Assembly: GCF_001517625.2 (NCBI RefSeq)
Contig: NZ_LN999828.1
Coordinates: 574,303 to 638,302, forward strand
Source: Clostridium sp. AT4
GTDB taxonomy: Bacteria > Bacillota > Clostridia > Lachnospirales > Lachnospiraceae
Reading direction: 5' to 3'
Length of the DNA: 64,000 nucleotides
Below the pieces are notes generated by a model. It did not search any database, was not told the DNA's origin, and saw only the letters and a list, made by a program, of their open reading frames with translations. Shown piece by piece: positions 15,607-25,468 of the stretch (the stretch's first letter is position 1; each line of letters starts with the position of its first letter). Both the position numbers and the translations under genes were made by a program.

Positions 15607-18012
15607 GTGTTCCAATTAGATGAATTTATGAATGGGCTGGATCGTCTGTATGAGAACGGACGTATGGATCTGGCAGAAGAATATCTTACAGAAGGCATGA
15701 AAACAGCGAGGCAGGCAGATGACAAGGGGGGCATTCTGGCTGTTTTAAATGAACTGATAGGATATTATCGTGTAAGGGGAGAGTATGAAAAATGTGTGCT
15801 TTGTGCGAAAGAGGCGATGGAGCTGGTGAGGGAACTGGGGCTTTCCGGAACGCTTCATCACGGAACTACTTGTTTGAACGCAGCCACCGGCTTTCGTGCG
15901 GCGGGAAGGTATGAGGAAGCAGAAGCAGCTTACAGGGAAGCCGAAAAGGTATATGCTTCTCTTTTAGAGGAGCCGGATTACCGTCTGGCGGGCCTTCACA
16001 ATAATCTGAGCCTTCTGTATGCGGAAACCGGACGGCTTTCGGAGGCAGAGAAAAGGGGCTTAAAGGCGCTTGATATGATCCGCCGTCTTCCTGACGCTCA
16101 GGCAGAGTGTGCTACAACGCTGACCAATCTGGGAAATATCTGCTTTAAGATGCACCGCACAGCCAGAGGCGCACGGTATATGAAGGAGGCGGCAGCGCTT
16201 TTTGAAAACCTTCCCGGAAATCCGGATCCCCATTACCCTTCTGCTCTGGCTGGTCTGGCGGAAGCCTGTTTTCATCGGGGCGAACTGGATGAGGCGGAAG
16301 CGTATTACAGACAGGCTATGGAGCTCATCAACCGTCTGTACGGAAAAAATGACGGATGGCAGACGTTAAACCGCAACCGGGAACAGGTTCTTGATGTGAA
16401 AGCCCGAAGAGAGGCCTTTGAAAAGAGCGGGATCTGCGGACTGGATCTGGCAAGGAGCTTTTATGAACAGAAGGGCCGTCCTATGCTGCTGGAAAAATAT
16501 CCTGCCTACGCGGACCGGATTGCCGCAGGCCTGGCGGGAGAAGGCTCAGAATGTCTGGGATTGGATGATGTATATTCTACAGATCACGATTTTGGTCCCG
16601 GCTTCTGTTTCTGGCTTACAAAAGAGGACTATGAAGCAATCGGAGAACAGCTTCAGGCAGATTATGACAGGCTGGCAGAGAGTTTTAAGGGGATTCCCGT
16701 GCGAAATACGACAAAAGAGGGAGCGGGCCGCGTGGGAGTGATCGAAATCGGTGCTTTTTACAAAAGGCTTACCGGTCTGGAACATGCTCCAGACTGCAAA
16801 ACGGCTGAGGGCATGGCCGCATGGAACAGGATCCCTCCGGAGCAGTTAAGAACTGCGGTCAGCGGAGCTATTTTTGAAGATAAACTGGGAGAATTTACCA
16901 GACGCAGGAGGGAATTTGAAGCCTGTCCGGAAAAGGTACGTCTGTACCGTCTGGGACTTTGTCTGGGAAAAATGGCCCAGTCCGGACAGTATAATTATGA
17001 GCGGGGCCGCCGCAGAAGGGATATTGGGATGATGCAGGCCAGCCTTGCAGAGTTTATTCAGGCTTCTGCAGAGGCGGGATATCTTTTAAACCGCCAGTAT
17101 ATGCCCTTTTATAAGTGGAGATTGCGGGCTATGGAGGCGTTTATCTGTGTGCAGGAGCTTAAGGGAGCGCTGGAACAGCTGGCAGGCAGCCGTCCGGACG
17201 AGGAGGAAACAGAGGAGCGGATTGAGAATGTCTGCGGGATTATTTTAGATGAACTGAAGAAGCAGGGGCTGACAGACAGTGACGAGCTGTTTTTAGAGCG
17301 CCAGAAGGCGGAAGTTTTATCGCGGATGGAAAAACTTTCTGGGGAGAAAACACAAAAAGAGGAGAAATCTTCTGAATCTGATGCTGCTCCGTCAAAGGAA
17401 ATCAGGACTCTGGCAGATGAGATTACCGCTATGGAGTGGCAGCAGTTTACACAGGTGAAAAATCAGGGCGGACGGGCTTCCTGTCAGGAAGATCCTTACA
17501 CTTTTGACATTATGCGCAAAAGCCAGTTTTATACCTGGGATCTGCCGGTGTTGGAAAGTTATCAGGAAGATTTAAAAGAGGCCAAACAATCAGGCTGGAA
17601 CCTTTTGACGGAAAAGTATGCCAGGATGATGGAGCATACTGCGCCGGAGGAATATGATGCATTAAAGGACCGTCTGCCTTACAGGGATCCGGCAAGAAAA
17701 GTCCTGGAGGAGCTGCTCGTCTCCCTTATGATGGACTGGACAAGGGAAACAGCAGAAAAATTCCCCTCAGTTATGTCTATGGGGCGCAGCCTTTCTGCAT
17801 CAGAGGACGGGATGTTCAATACTTCAAGTGAAACGTACCTAAAAGGCGAGCTTGGTACATATTCCGACAAAACCTTAAAGCTTTATGCAGCCATGCTTTT
17901 AAAGCGGATGAAGGATGGGCGCAATCCGGTCCGGGAAACGCTGGAGCATACAGTGGCTTTTTACGGATATCCTTCCCTTGAGGAAGCGGAGCAGAAGCTT
18001 GGCAGGAGATAG
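15607..18012 (+). CDS. TPR - DUF4037 nucleotidyltransferase-like - DUF4125 protein
   Basis: An 801-aa cytoplasmic protein of unknown function. Residues about 10-245 are TPR-like repeats (RYEEAEAAYREAEKVY, NNLSLLYAETGRLSEAEK, TNLGNICF, GELDEAEAYYRQAMEL). Residues about 285-570 look like DUF4037, a predicted nucleotidyltransferase: GEGSECLGLDDVYSTDHDFG at 311-330 has the G-S then D-x-D pattern. The last 200 residues, from about 600, resemble DUF4125. The start is GTG 15607 after AAGGAGGGGG. It is 20 bases from the MerR gene that precedes the choline microcompartment operon, so it may share its regulation. Domain names are from memory of the families. Confidence 0.65.
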   Translation: MFQLDEFMNGLDRLYENGRMDLAEEYLTEGMKTARQADDKGGILAVLNELIGYYRVRGEYEKCVLCAKEAMELVRELGLSGTLHHGTTCLNAATGFRAAGRYEEAEAAYREAEKVYASLLEEPDYRLAGLHNNLSLLYAETGRLSEAEKRGLKALDMIRRLPDAQAECATTLTNLGNICFKMHRTARGARYMKEAAALFENLPGNPDPHYPSALAGLAEACFHRGELDEAEAYYRQAMELINRLYGKNDGWQTLNRNREQVLDVKARREAFEKSGICGLDLARSFYEQKGRPMLLEKYPAYADRIAAGLAGEGSECLGLDDVYSTDHDFGPGFCFWLTKEDYEAIGEQLQADYDRLAESFKGIPVRNTTKEGAGRVGVIEIGAFYKRLTGLEHAPDCKTAEGMAAWNRIPPEQLRTAVSGAIFEDKLGEFTRRRREFEACPEKVRLYRLGLCLGKMAQSGQYNYERGRRRRDIGMMQASLAEFIQASAEAGYLLNRQYMPFYKWRLRAMEAFICVQELKGALEQLAGSRPDEEETEERIENVCGIILDELKKQGLTDSDELFLERQKAEVLSRMEKLSGEKTQKEEKSSESDAAPSKEIRTLADEITAMEWQQFTQVKNQGGRASCQEDPYTFDIMRKSQFYTWDLPVLESYQEDLKEAKQSGWNLLTEKYARMMEHTAPEEYDALKDRLPYRDPARKVLEELLVSLMMDWTRETAEKFPSVMSMGRSLSASEDGMFNTSSETYLKGELGTYSDKTLKLYAAMLLKRMKDGRNPVRETLEHTVAFYGYPSLEEAEQKLGRR

Positions 18013-18032
18013 GAAAAGGAGGTATAGGGGTT

Positions 18033-18869
18033 ATGGCGGCAAACAAACTGTATTCCATCGGAGAAGTAAGCAAGCTGTGCAATATCTCTACAAAGGCTCT
18101 CCGCTTTTATGATAAGATCGGCGTGATCGCGCCGGATGAGGTAGGTGAGAACGGTTACCGTTATTACACCCTGGATACCATTCTCCGGATCCCTATTTTA
18201 AAATATTACAAGCAGATGGGGTTTCGGCTGGAGGAGATGCAGGGGCTGGTAAAGGGCGGAGATTACTATGTGGTAGGCTCCTGCTTTCGCAGCAAGATCA
18301 ATGAGCTGCGGGAGCAGGAACATGCAATCCACAACAGCTATGTATCTGTAAAGGACTGGTATGAACTGATCCAGGAGGCAAGGGCAGTGCTTTACAATAA
18401 AATCCAGGAAGTGGGAATGCGCTATGTAAGTGAGGATCATTACTGCTATATGGATCAGGAGTTTGAATATCACTACATGGATTCGATTATCAATATTCCC
18501 TGGGTCAATTATCTGGACACGGTAAAAAATGAGATCACCGGGCCGGTAATCCTGGAATTTCCATCCTGGAAGGAAAAGATGAAACGAACCTGCAGACAGG
18601 CCAGGATTATGCAGAAACCCATCCATCCCTGCTGCTGCGGAACGAATGAGATCAATTTCGGCGGCTTTCTGGCAGCGACGATCTATCATGTGGGCTCCCA
18701 TGACCGGATCGAGGAAAGCTATCAGAAGCTGGCGGAATGGGCGAAAGCAAAGGGGGCATCCCTGGGGCCGAATGTTTATGAACGGTATGTGGTAGATTAC
18801 TGGACCACTGCAAATGAGGATGAATTTGTGACAGAGATTATTCTGCCCATACGAATTTTAGAGGAATAA
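18033..18869 (+). CDS. MerR family regulator with GyrI-like effector domain
   Basis: A 278-aa activator. Residues 5-75 are the MerR winged helix (YSIGEVSKLCNISTKALRFYDKIG, then GYRYYTLDTILRIPILKYYKQMGF). A dimerisation helix follows, and from about residue 125 a GyrI/BmrR-C-like small-molecule domain. BmrR-type proteins bind lipophilic or quaternary cations, so choline or trimethylamine is a plausible ligand (inference). The likely target is the promoter at 19081-19112, which has the stretched 20-bp MerR spacer. The gene ends at a strong terminator before that promoter. Confidence 0.88.
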   Translation: MAANKLYSIGEVSKLCNISTKALRFYDKIGVIAPDEVGENGYRYYTLDTILRIPILKYYKQMGFRLEEMQGLVKGGDYYVVGSCFRSKINELREQEHAIHNSYVSVKDWYELIQEARAVLYNKIQEVGMRYVSEDHYCYMDQEFEYHYMDSIINIPWVNYLDTVKNEITGPVILEFPSWKEKMKRTCRQARIMQKPIHPCCCGTNEINFGGFLAATIYHVGSHDRIEESYQKLAEWAKAKGASLGPNVYERYVVDYWTTANEDEFVTEIILPIRILEE

Positions 18870-18941
18870 AACAAAAACCTTCCCCATAGGGGAAAAGAAT
18901 GGAAAGAGCTTTCACTTACAGGAAAACTTCTTTCAGGGATA

Positions 18942-18972
18942 AAAAGCAGAAGGAAAACCCTTCTGCTTTTTT
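18942..18972 (+). terminator. Intrinsic terminator after the MerR gene
   Basis: AAAAGCAGAAGG pairs with CCTTCTGCTTTT across a short AAAAC loop, and TT follows. It separates the regulator's transcript from the microcompartment operon. The rest of 18870-19202 holds only the operon promoter and its leader. Confidence 0.85.
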
Positions 18973-19080
18973 GTGTACGCCGGTTTCTTCGTCATATTGC
19001 TGTGAAAAAAGTAACGATATTATGCGATATATACAATAAAAGATGGAGAAATCGTCTGTTGAAAAATTGATAAATTACAC

Positions 19081-19112
19081 TTGACCTTCCACATATGGGA
19101 ATGGATTATACT
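19081..19112 (+). promoter_or_regulatory. MerR-type promoter of the choline microcompartment operon
   Basis: TTGACC (19081-19086) and TATACT (19107-19112) are separated by 20 bp instead of 17. The spacer holds a dyad, CCTTCC and GGAATGG, around ACATATG. Overlong spacers with a dyad between -35 and -10 are the hallmark of MerR-activated promoters. The start of transcription would fall near 19120, leaving a leader of about 80 bases that contains an inverted repeat GTATGC...GCATAC (19128-19158). Confidence 0.8.
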
Positions 19113-19202
19113 AAATGTACAGAAAATGTATGCTTTTTGTGAAAAGATCATGCATACTGCGCGCGCTGGCTGTAAAAAAGAAGAAAAAGAAGGAGAAGAA
19201 AC

Positions 19203-19490
19203 ATGAAGTACGATGCATTAGGAATGATCGAGACAAAGGGACTTGTAGCATCTATTGAAGCAGCAGATGCCATGGTAAAGGCTGCCAATGTAACTCTGAT
19301 CGGCAAGGAAAAAGTAGGAGGCGGCCTGATCACAGTTCTGGTAAGAGGCGATGTAGGCGCGGTTAAGGCAGCTACAGATGCAGGCGCTGCTGCAGCCCAG
19401 AGGATCGGAGAGCTGGTATCCGTTCATGTAATCCCACGTCCCCACGGAGAAGTGGAGACCATCCTTCCGGGAGGCGGAAAGGCAGAATAA
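19203..19490 (+). CDS. BMC-H microcompartment shell protein (copy A)
   Basis: A 95-aa single-BMC-domain protein that forms the hexameric tiles of the shell. It has the canonical start [20 protein letters not shown], the pore strand region [17 protein letters not shown] and the ending [12 protein letters not shown]. It is the first gene of the operon, with GAAGGAGAAG ahead of its ATG. It is nearly identical to the last gene of the operon at 34323-34607; only about ten residues differ outside the tail. Confidence 0.97.
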   Translation: MKYDALGMIETKGLVASIEAADAMVKAANVTLIGKEKVGGGLITVLVRGDVGAVKAATDAGAAAAQRIGELVSVHVIPRPHGEVETILPGGGKAE

Positions 19491-19508
19491 TCAAAGGAGA
19501 GAAACGCA

Positions 19509-20510
19509 ATGAGCGGCAATATGACAAACACATCTGCTGCGGATATGAAGATGAAGCAGCTGAGCAAAAAATTCCGCGTAACAGGCCTTACAGCAGGAGC
19601 TCTTTCCGGCCTTACATACGGAATCTATACGACTTTGGTATTGGTTGCGGGCTATTATGAACCACTTGTAAGTGCGGTTGGTATCCTGGCAGCCCCTTAT
19701 GTATGTTCCGGACTGAACGATCTGTTCGCCGGTATCTGGCTTACGATCTACAATGCAAAAAAGGGACGTCTGGCAGAGATTGGACGTACAGCCAATACCT
19801 TCCCAGGAAAGATGATGATCCTGGGAGCACTTTTGGGCGGCCCTATCGCTAACGGCGCTTATCTGGTAGGCCTGGCTCTGGCCGGTGCTTATGCGATCCC
19901 CATTTCTGCAACCTGCGGCCTGTTCGGCGCTCTGTTTGCATGGATTTTCTTAAAGCAGCGTCCAACCAAGCGTGTGGTAGCAGGTATGCTTACCTGTGTG
20001 GCAGGCGCTATCATTATCAACTGGGTAAAACCGGAAGGCAGCCCGAACTTTACACTGGGAATTATCTGCGCACTGATCGCGGCTGTGTGCTGGGGACTTG
20101 AGGGAATGCTTTCCAGCTACGGCGGAGCCATGATCGATACAGATGTGGCAACCAATATCCGTCAGCTCTTCTCCGGTCTGGTAGATCTGGTGATCATCGT
20201 TCCCTTAGTAGGCGGACTTGGACTTTTAGGCGGCACCATGTCAGCTGTTATTCCGGCTCTGTGGCTGGCAGTATCCGGACTGAGCGCAGGCGCTTCCTTC
20301 CTTCTGTGGTACAAGGCAAATTCCACAGTCGGCTGTGCCATCGGCATGAGCTTAAACGTTACATATGCATTCTGGGGCGTATTATTCTGTATCCTGTTCC
20401 TGGGACAGCCTGTAACAACTACCATCGTAGTTGGTTCTGTTGTAATCATCTTTGGTGCGATCCTGGTTACCATGAACCCGCTGGACTTTTTCAAGAAGGG
20501 AGAGGTGTAA
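19509..20510 (+). CDS. EamA/DMT-type membrane transporter of the choline operon
   Basis: A 333-aa protein with about ten hydrophobic helices in two similar halves (drug/metabolite transporter superfamily). Helix pairs such as GLFGALFAWIFLKQRPTKRVVAGMLTCVAGAIIINW fit the EamA repeat. Its position as the second gene, between shell genes, points to a role in import of choline or release of trimethylamine or another product. Small multidrug-like transporters are known in cut clusters of Desulfovibrio. The substrate is inferred, not seen. Confidence 0.75.
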   Translation: MSGNMTNTSAADMKMKQLSKKFRVTGLTAGALSGLTYGIYTTLVLVAGYYEPLVSAVGILAAPYVCSGLNDLFAGIWLTIYNAKKGRLAEIGRTANTFPGKMMILGALLGGPIANGAYLVGLALAGAYAIPISATCGLFGALFAWIFLKQRPTKRVVAGMLTCVAGAIIINWVKPEGSPNFTLGIICALIAAVCWGLEGMLSSYGGAMIDTDVATNIRQLFSGLVDLVIIVPLVGGLGLLGGTMSAVIPALWLAVSGLSAGASFLLWYKANSTVGCAIGMSLNVTYAFWGVLFCILFLGQPVTTTIVVGSVVIIFGAILVTMNPLDFFKKGEV

Positions 20511-20511
20511 G

Positions 20512-20796
20512 ATGCTGCTGCCCGCAAGAATGGCGGTGCTCAACTATTTAAGCACTGTGAAAAATGCTGATATCAACGAGATCATGGAGGCAATGAAGCC
20601 CCAGTACGGACATGAGAAACAGTTTACAAAGGATATGTATCTGGATCATACGATGTCCTTAGAGGCCAACGGAATGTGCACTCTGGTAAGCCATGAGCTG
20701 GATGTAAACGGAGATCTTTCTCTCCGGTTTGCCATTACAGACGACGGCCGCACAACCGTGGAAAAATACGTTCCTGCTAAATACCGCAGCAGATAG
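20512..20796 (+). CDS. Small winged-helix-like protein of the choline operon
   Basis: A 94-aa protein I do not recognise by name. It looks like a winged-helix fold: MAVLNYLSTVKNADINEIMEAM, a second helix segment KDMYLDHTMSLEANGMCTLVSHE, then a beta wing NGDLSLRFAITDDGRTTVEKYV. It starts 1 base after the transporter stop, with GGGAGAGG upstream. It could be a DNA-binding regulator or a protein-protein adaptor. There are no cysteines or histidines arranged as a metal site. Confidence 0.6.
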   Translation: MLLPARMAVLNYLSTVKNADINEIMEAMKPQYGHEKQFTKDMYLDHTMSLEANGMCTLVSHELDVNGDLSLRFAITDDGRTTVEKYVPAKYRSR

Positions 20797-20813
20797 GAAA
20801 GGAGAAACGGCAT

Positions 20814-21110
20814 ATGAGATATTATGGTGAAGAGGCTCTCGGACTGGTAGAGACCCTTGGACTGGTTCCGGCTCTGGAAGCGGCAGACAAGATGTTAAAG
20901 GCCGCAGATGTGGAGCTCATCTCTTATGAGAATGTTGGATCGACTCTGGTAACAATCATGGTAAAGGGCGATGTGGCCGCTGTGCGTTCCTCTGTCGAGG
21001 CCGGCGCCGCAGCCGCAGCCGCGATCGGAAAGCTGACAGCAAAGAATGTAATGCCAAGACCGATCCGTGCCGTTGGAGAGATCGTTTCGGTACACGATAT
21101 TGACGCGTGA
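20814..21110 (+). CDS. BMC-H microcompartment shell protein
   Basis: A 98-aa BMC-domain shell protein. ALGLVETLGLVPALEAADKMLKAADVELISYENVGSTLVTIMVKGDVAAV is a standard BMC-H core, ending MPRPIRAVGEIV. It differs from copy A in the region around the central pore (NVGST against VGGG), so the pore probably passes different molecules. GGAAAGGAG precedes the ATG. Confidence 0.95.
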   Translation: MRYYGEEALGLVETLGLVPALEAADKMLKAADVELISYENVGSTLVTIMVKGDVAAVRSSVEAGAAAAAAIGKLTAKNVMPRPIRAVGEIVSVHDIDA

Positions 21111-21145
21111 CCGCTGCTATAAACCGAGATGTGAGAGGGAAAAAT

Positions 21146-21457
21146 ATGGAAAGATATGAAGCCATTGGATGTATTGAAACCTTCGGCCTGGTATTTGTTC
21201 TGGAGGCTGCAGACGCGATGTGCAAGGCGGCTGATGTAGAACTGATCGGCTATGAAAATGTTGCTTCCGGTTATATTTCCGTTATTGTACAGGGCGATGT
21301 GGGAGCCTGCCGTACAGCGGTAGATGCCGGGGTGAAGGCAGTAGAAAATATGGGAGCAGAGGTATACAGCTCTGTGGTGATCCCAAGACCGCATCAGGAT
21401 CTGGGCAAGATCGTTACCCGCTACAGTCTGACCAATCTTTTGCCTCAGGAAGAGTAA
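21146..21457 (+). CDS. BMC-H microcompartment shell protein
   Basis: A 103-aa BMC-domain shell protein, starting at ATG 21146 (MERYEAIGCIETFGLVFVLEAADAM) after GAGAGGGAAAA; the frame is open further upstream but that part overlaps the previous gene and is not BMC-like. The pore region reads NVASGYISVIVQGDVGAC, and the protein has an unusual Cys in each of the first two elements (GCIE, MCKAAD). It has a PRPHQDLGKIV ending. Confidence 0.93.
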   Translation: MERYEAIGCIETFGLVFVLEAADAMCKAADVELIGYENVASGYISVIVQGDVGACRTAVDAGVKAVENMGAEVYSSVVIPRPHQDLGKIVTRYSLTNLLPQEE

Positions 21458-21482
21458 ATAAGAGGCAGAAGGGAGCAGTGAA

Positions 21483-22853
21483 ATGAAGTTTATCGACAAA
21501 GACTTAAAGGCAGTCCAGGAAGCAAGAGTTTTGATGGAAGAGGCGGCCGAAGCAAAGAAAACACTGGCTCTTTTTGAACAGAAGAAACTGGACCGGATCG
21601 CAGCCTGCATGATGGATGCTTTAGAGCTTAAGCTGGAACAGCTCACAGAAGAGGCGGTTCGGGAAACGGGATACGGAGACGCAAAGGATCAGCTGCTTCA
21701 GGCAAAGCTCCTGATCAAGAAAATGCGGAAAACTCTGGAACCTATGAAATGCGTAGGCGTTCTCAGCACAGATGAGGCTCAGGGCGTTTTGGAAATCGGC
21801 GTTCCAATGGGCGTGATCGCTGCGGCTGCACCGGCTGTAAGCCCGGTGGCTGCGGTTCTGAGCGCTGCCGTATGCGCGGTAAAATCAGGAAACGCCATTG
21901 TTTTTGCACCCCATCCCAGAGCGGTGAAGACCACGGTGCGTACCGTACATATCCTGGAGGAAGCGGCTCTTGAGGCCGGACTGGTCCGGGGAGCTTTATC
22001 CTGCAGTGAGACAGCGGCAAAGGAAGGGGCCATCGAGCTTCTTTCACACCCGGAGACAAATCTGATCCTGAATATGGGTGAACGGCCGCTTTTGGAAGCC
22101 TGCAGCCGCACCGGATGCCCGGTTTTATACGGAGGGATCGCTCCCGGACCGGTATTTATTGAAAAAACAGCAGATATAAGCAGGGCGGCGGCATGTATTA
22201 CGGACAGCCGGGGCTTTAACTGCGGAACCGGAGCAGGAAGCGAGCAGTATGTGGTGGCAGACCGGCAGATCGCCGCTCAGGTAAAGGAGGAACTGATCCG
22301 TCACGGGGCCTATTTTATGACGGAGACAGAACAGAAACAGCTGACTGCGTTTCTGGGACTGGAAAAAGGAACGGGGCTTCCGGATAAGGAGTTCATCGGA
22401 AAAACGGCAGCATGGCTGGCTCAGAAAGCCGGATTTGCAGTGCCGGAGCATACAAAGGTCCTTGTATCCGAGCAGTCTTATATAACGGATTTTAATCCAT
22501 ATGCCAAAGGGCTTTTATGCCCGGTACTGGCATTTTACATTGAAGAAGACTGGATTCATGCCTGTGAAAAATGTATTGAGCTTCTGGTGGGAGAAAGCCG
22601 GGGCAATACGCTTACCATTCATTCGCAGGATCCGGAAGTCATTCGGCAGTTTGCCTTAAAGAAGCCCGTAGGCCGTGTGCTGATCAATACGCCGGCTGTA
22701 TGGGGCGCCATGGGAGTTACAACAGACCTGTTCCCCACAGTGATCCTTGGAAGCGTGACCTCAAAAGAGGGGATCACTGCAGAGAATGTATCGCCTCTTC
22801 ACATGATCTATAGAAGAAAGGCAGCATTTGGGATCCATGGACTCTGTTCATAA
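21483..22853 (+). CDS. Aldehyde dehydrogenase paralog without catalytic Cys (probable pseudoenzyme)
   Basis: A 456-aa member of the CoA-acylating aldehyde dehydrogenase family (EutE/PduP-like). It aligns without gaps to the operon's other dehydrogenase over the first 251 residues. At residue 251, where the other enzyme has the catalytic Cys (GTICASEQ), this one has Ala (GTGAGSEQ); the oxyanion Asn 120 is Ser (PAVSP against PSTNP). A Cys stands at 247 instead. The N-terminus ([19 protein letters not shown]) keeps the helix found in microcompartment dehydrogenases. It may be structural, a cargo adaptor or a partner of the active enzyme. It sits directly before cutC. Confidence 0.88.
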   Translation: MKFIDKDLKAVQEARVLMEEAAEAKKTLALFEQKKLDRIAACMMDALELKLEQLTEEAVRETGYGDAKDQLLQAKLLIKKMRKTLEPMKCVGVLSTDEAQGVLEIGVPMGVIAAAAPAVSPVAAVLSAAVCAVKSGNAIVFAPHPRAVKTTVRTVHILEEAALEAGLVRGALSCSETAAKEGAIELLSHPETNLILNMGERPLLEACSRTGCPVLYGGIAPGPVFIEKTADISRAAACITDSRGFNCGTGAGSEQYVVADRQIAAQVKEELIRHGAYFMTETEQKQLTAFLGLEKGTGLPDKEFIGKTAAWLAQKAGFAVPEHTKVLVSEQSYITDFNPYAKGLLCPVLAFYIEEDWIHACEKCIELLVGESRGNTLTIHSQDPEVIRQFALKKPVGRVLINTPAVWGAMGVTTDLFPTVILGSVTSKEGITAENVSPLHMIYRRKAAFGIHGLCS

Positions 22854-22882
22854 ACAGGCAGCCAGAAAGAGAGGGATTTATT

Positions 22883-25438
22883 TTGGATATTAGAGAATTT
22901 TCAAATAAGCTTGCAGAAGCGACAAAAAATATGTCTCCTGAAGAGAAAGCTTCTCTGATGAAGATGTTTGAATCTGTTTCACAGGAAATTGGAAAAGAAG
23001 ATACAAAAAAAGAGACCGCAAAGGATCTGTGCGAGTATCCTTCTGAGGGAACTCAGATTCCGGACGGCATGACAAGACGTTTAAAGCTGTTAAAGGAGAA
23101 TTACTTAAAGCAGAAGCCATCCATCACGACCTACCGTGCAAGAGCGATCACAAAGATTGCTGCTGAAAATCCCGGTATGCCAAAGATCGAATTAAGAGCA
23201 AAGTGCTTCCGCTACTGCTGTGAGACAGCTCCTCTGGTTATTCAGGATAACGAGCTGATCGTAGGCGCACCCTGCGGCGCACCCAGAGCCGGCGCATTCT
23301 CACCAGATATCGCATGGAGATGGATGGTAGATGAGATTGATACCATCGGAACAAGACCTCAGGATCCATTCTACATTTCCGAGGAAGACAAGAAGATCAT
23401 GCGTGAGGAGCTGTTCCCATTCTGGAAGGGCAAATCCGTAGATGAGTACTGCGAGGATCAGTACCGTGAGGCAGGCGTATGGGAGTTATCCGGCGAGTCC
23501 TTCGTATCCGACTGCTCCTACCATGCATTAAACGGCGGCGGCGACTCCAACCCAGGCTATGATGTAATCCTGATGAAGAAGGGTATGCTGGATATCCAGA
23601 ATGAAGCAAGAGAGCATTTAACAAAGCTTCACTACGAGAATCCAGATGATATTGAGAAGATCTACTTCTACAAGTCCATTATCGAGACAACCGAAGGCGT
23701 AATGATCTATGCCAGAAGAATGTCCGAATATGCAAAGGAACTGGCTGACAAAGAGACCGATCCAAAGAGAAAGGCAGAGCTTTACAAGATCTCCGAGATT
23801 AATGCAAAGGTTCCTGCTCACAAGCCTGAGACCTTCTGGGAGGCAATCCAGGCAGTATGGACCATCGAGTCCCTGCTTGTTGTGGAAGAGAATCAGACTG
23901 GTATGTCCATCGGCCGTGTAGACCAGTATATGTACCCGTTCTACAAGGCAGACATTGAGTCCGGCAGAATGAATGACTTCCAGGCATTTGAGCTTGCAGG
24001 CTGTATGCTGATCAAGATGTCTGAGATGATGTGGATCACCAGCGAGGGCGGTTCCAAGTTCTTTGCAGGATACCAGCCATTCGTAAATATGTGTGTAGGC
24101 GGCGTTACAAGAGAGGGCCGTGATGCAACCAATGACCTGACCTATCTGTTGATGGATGCAGTCCGTCATGTAAAGATTTACCAGCCGTCTCTGGCCTGCC
24201 GTATTCACAACAAGTCTCCGAGAAAGTATTTAAAGAAAATCGTAGACGTTGTACGTTCCGGAATGGGCTTCCCGGCCTGCCATTTTGATGATACGCACAT
24301 CAAGATGATGCTGGCAAAGGGCGTTTCCATCGAGGATGCAAGAGATTACTGCCTGATGGGCTGTGTAGAGCCTCAGAAGGCCGGCCGTCTCTATCAGTGG
24401 ACCTCTACCGCTTATACACAGTGGCCCATTTGTATCGAGCTTGTATTAAATCACGGTGTTCCGCTGTGGTACGGCAAGCAGGTTTGCCCAGATATGGGTG
24501 ACTTAAACAGCTTTAAGACATATGAAGAGTTTGAAGCTGCCGTTAAGGAAGAGATCAAATACATCACAAAGTGGACCAGCGTTGCTACGGTTATTTCCCA
24601 GAGAGTTCACAGAGAGCTGGCTCCGAAGCCTCTGATGTCCATTATGTACGAGGGCTGTATGGAAAAGGGAAAGGACGTATCCTCCGGCGGCGCTATGTAT
24701 AACTTTGGACCAGGCGTTGTATGGTCCGGACTTGCTACCTATGCAGACTCCATGGCAGCCATCAAGAAGCTGGTATTTGACGATAAGAAATATACGCTGG
24801 AGCAGTTAAATGAAGCATTAAAAGCAGACTTTAATGGATATGAGCAGATCCGCACCGACTGTCTGAACGCTCCTAAGTACGGAAATGATGACGATTACGC
24901 AGATGATATTGCGGCAGATCTGATCAATTTTACCGAGCATGAGCACAGACAGTACAAGACTCTTTACTCTATTCTGAGCCATGGTACTCTGTCCATTTCC
25001 AATAATACCCCATTCGGCCAGATGACCGGTGCGTCTGCAAATGGACGCCATGCATGGCTGCCTCTGTCTGACGGAATCAGCCCAAGCCAGGGCGCTGACT
25101 TCAAGGGCCCGACCGCTATTATCAAGTCTGTATCCAAGATGTCCAATGATAATATGAACATCGGTATGGTACATAACTTCAAGATCATGGCAGGCCTTCT
25201 TGATACTCCTGAGGGCGAGGAAAGCCTGATCACCCTGCTGCGTACAGCCTGCATGTTTGGAAACGGCGAGATGCAGTTTAACTATCTGGATAACAAGACC
25301 CTGATCGAGGCTCAGAAGCATCCAGAGCAGTACCGCGACCTGATCGTGCGTGTTGCCGGATACAGTGCTTTCTTCGTAGAGCTGTGCAAGGATGTACAGG
25401 ATGAGATCATCAGCCGTACCATGCTGACTCATTTTTAA
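22883..25438 (+). CDS. cutC: Choline trimethylamine-lyase CutC (glycyl radical enzyme, short type I form)
   Basis: An 851-aa glycyl radical enzyme that splits choline into trimethylamine and acetaldehyde. All key residues known from the Desulfovibrio enzyme are found at a constant offset of +5: Tyr213 and Asp221 ([10 protein letters not shown]), the thiyl Cys494 and base Glu496 (MGCVEP), Thr507 and Tyr511 ([10 protein letters not shown]), Phe400, and the radical Gly826 (RVAGYS). These separate CutC from glycerol and propanediol dehydratases. The first 37 residues form an amphipathic helix region that may target it to the shell. The start is a TTG (22883) with AGAGAGGG upstream. Confidence 0.96.
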   Translation: MDIREFSNKLAEATKNMSPEEKASLMKMFESVSQEIGKEDTKKETAKDLCEYPSEGTQIPDGMTRRLKLLKENYLKQKPSITTYRARAITKIAAENPGMPKIELRAKCFRYCCETAPLVIQDNELIVGAPCGAPRAGAFSPDIAWRWMVDEIDTIGTRPQDPFYISEEDKKIMREELFPFWKGKSVDEYCEDQYREAGVWELSGESFVSDCSYHALNGGGDSNPGYDVILMKKGMLDIQNEAREHLTKLHYENPDDIEKIYFYKSIIETTEGVMIYARRMSEYAKELADKETDPKRKAELYKISEINAKVPAHKPETFWEAIQAVWTIESLLVVEENQTGMSIGRVDQYMYPFYKADIESGRMNDFQAFELAGCMLIKMSEMMWITSEGGSKFFAGYQPFVNMCVGGVTREGRDATNDLTYLLMDAVRHVKIYQPSLACRIHNKSPRKYLKKIVDVVRSGMGFPACHFDDTHIKMMLAKGVSIEDARDYCLMGCVEPQKAGRLYQWTSTAYTQWPICIELVLNHGVPLWYGKQVCPDMGDLNSFKTYEEFEAAVKEEIKYITKWTSVATVISQRVHRELAPKPLMSIMYEGCMEKGKDVSSGGAMYNFGPGVVWSGLATYADSMAAIKKLVFDDKKYTLEQLNEALKADFNGYEQIRTDCLNAPKYGNDDDYADDIAADLINFTEHEHRQYKTLYSILSHGTLSISNNTPFGQMTGASANGRHAWLPLSDGISPSQGADFKGPTAIIKSVSKMSNDNMNIGMVHNFKIMAGLLDTPEGEESLITLLRTACMFGNGEMQFNYLDNKTLIEAQKHPEQYRDLIVRVAGYSAFFVELCKDVQDEIISRTMLTHF

Positions 25439-25468
25439 TCCGGGCGTGGGGCAGTTAGGAGAGATATC

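Noticed and set aside
22883-25438. Reading the glycyl radical enzyme as propanediol or glycerol dehydratase
   Set aside because: The choline-contact residues Tyr213, Asp221, Thr507 and Tyr511 of CutC are all present around GCVEP, which the dehydratases do not share as a set.
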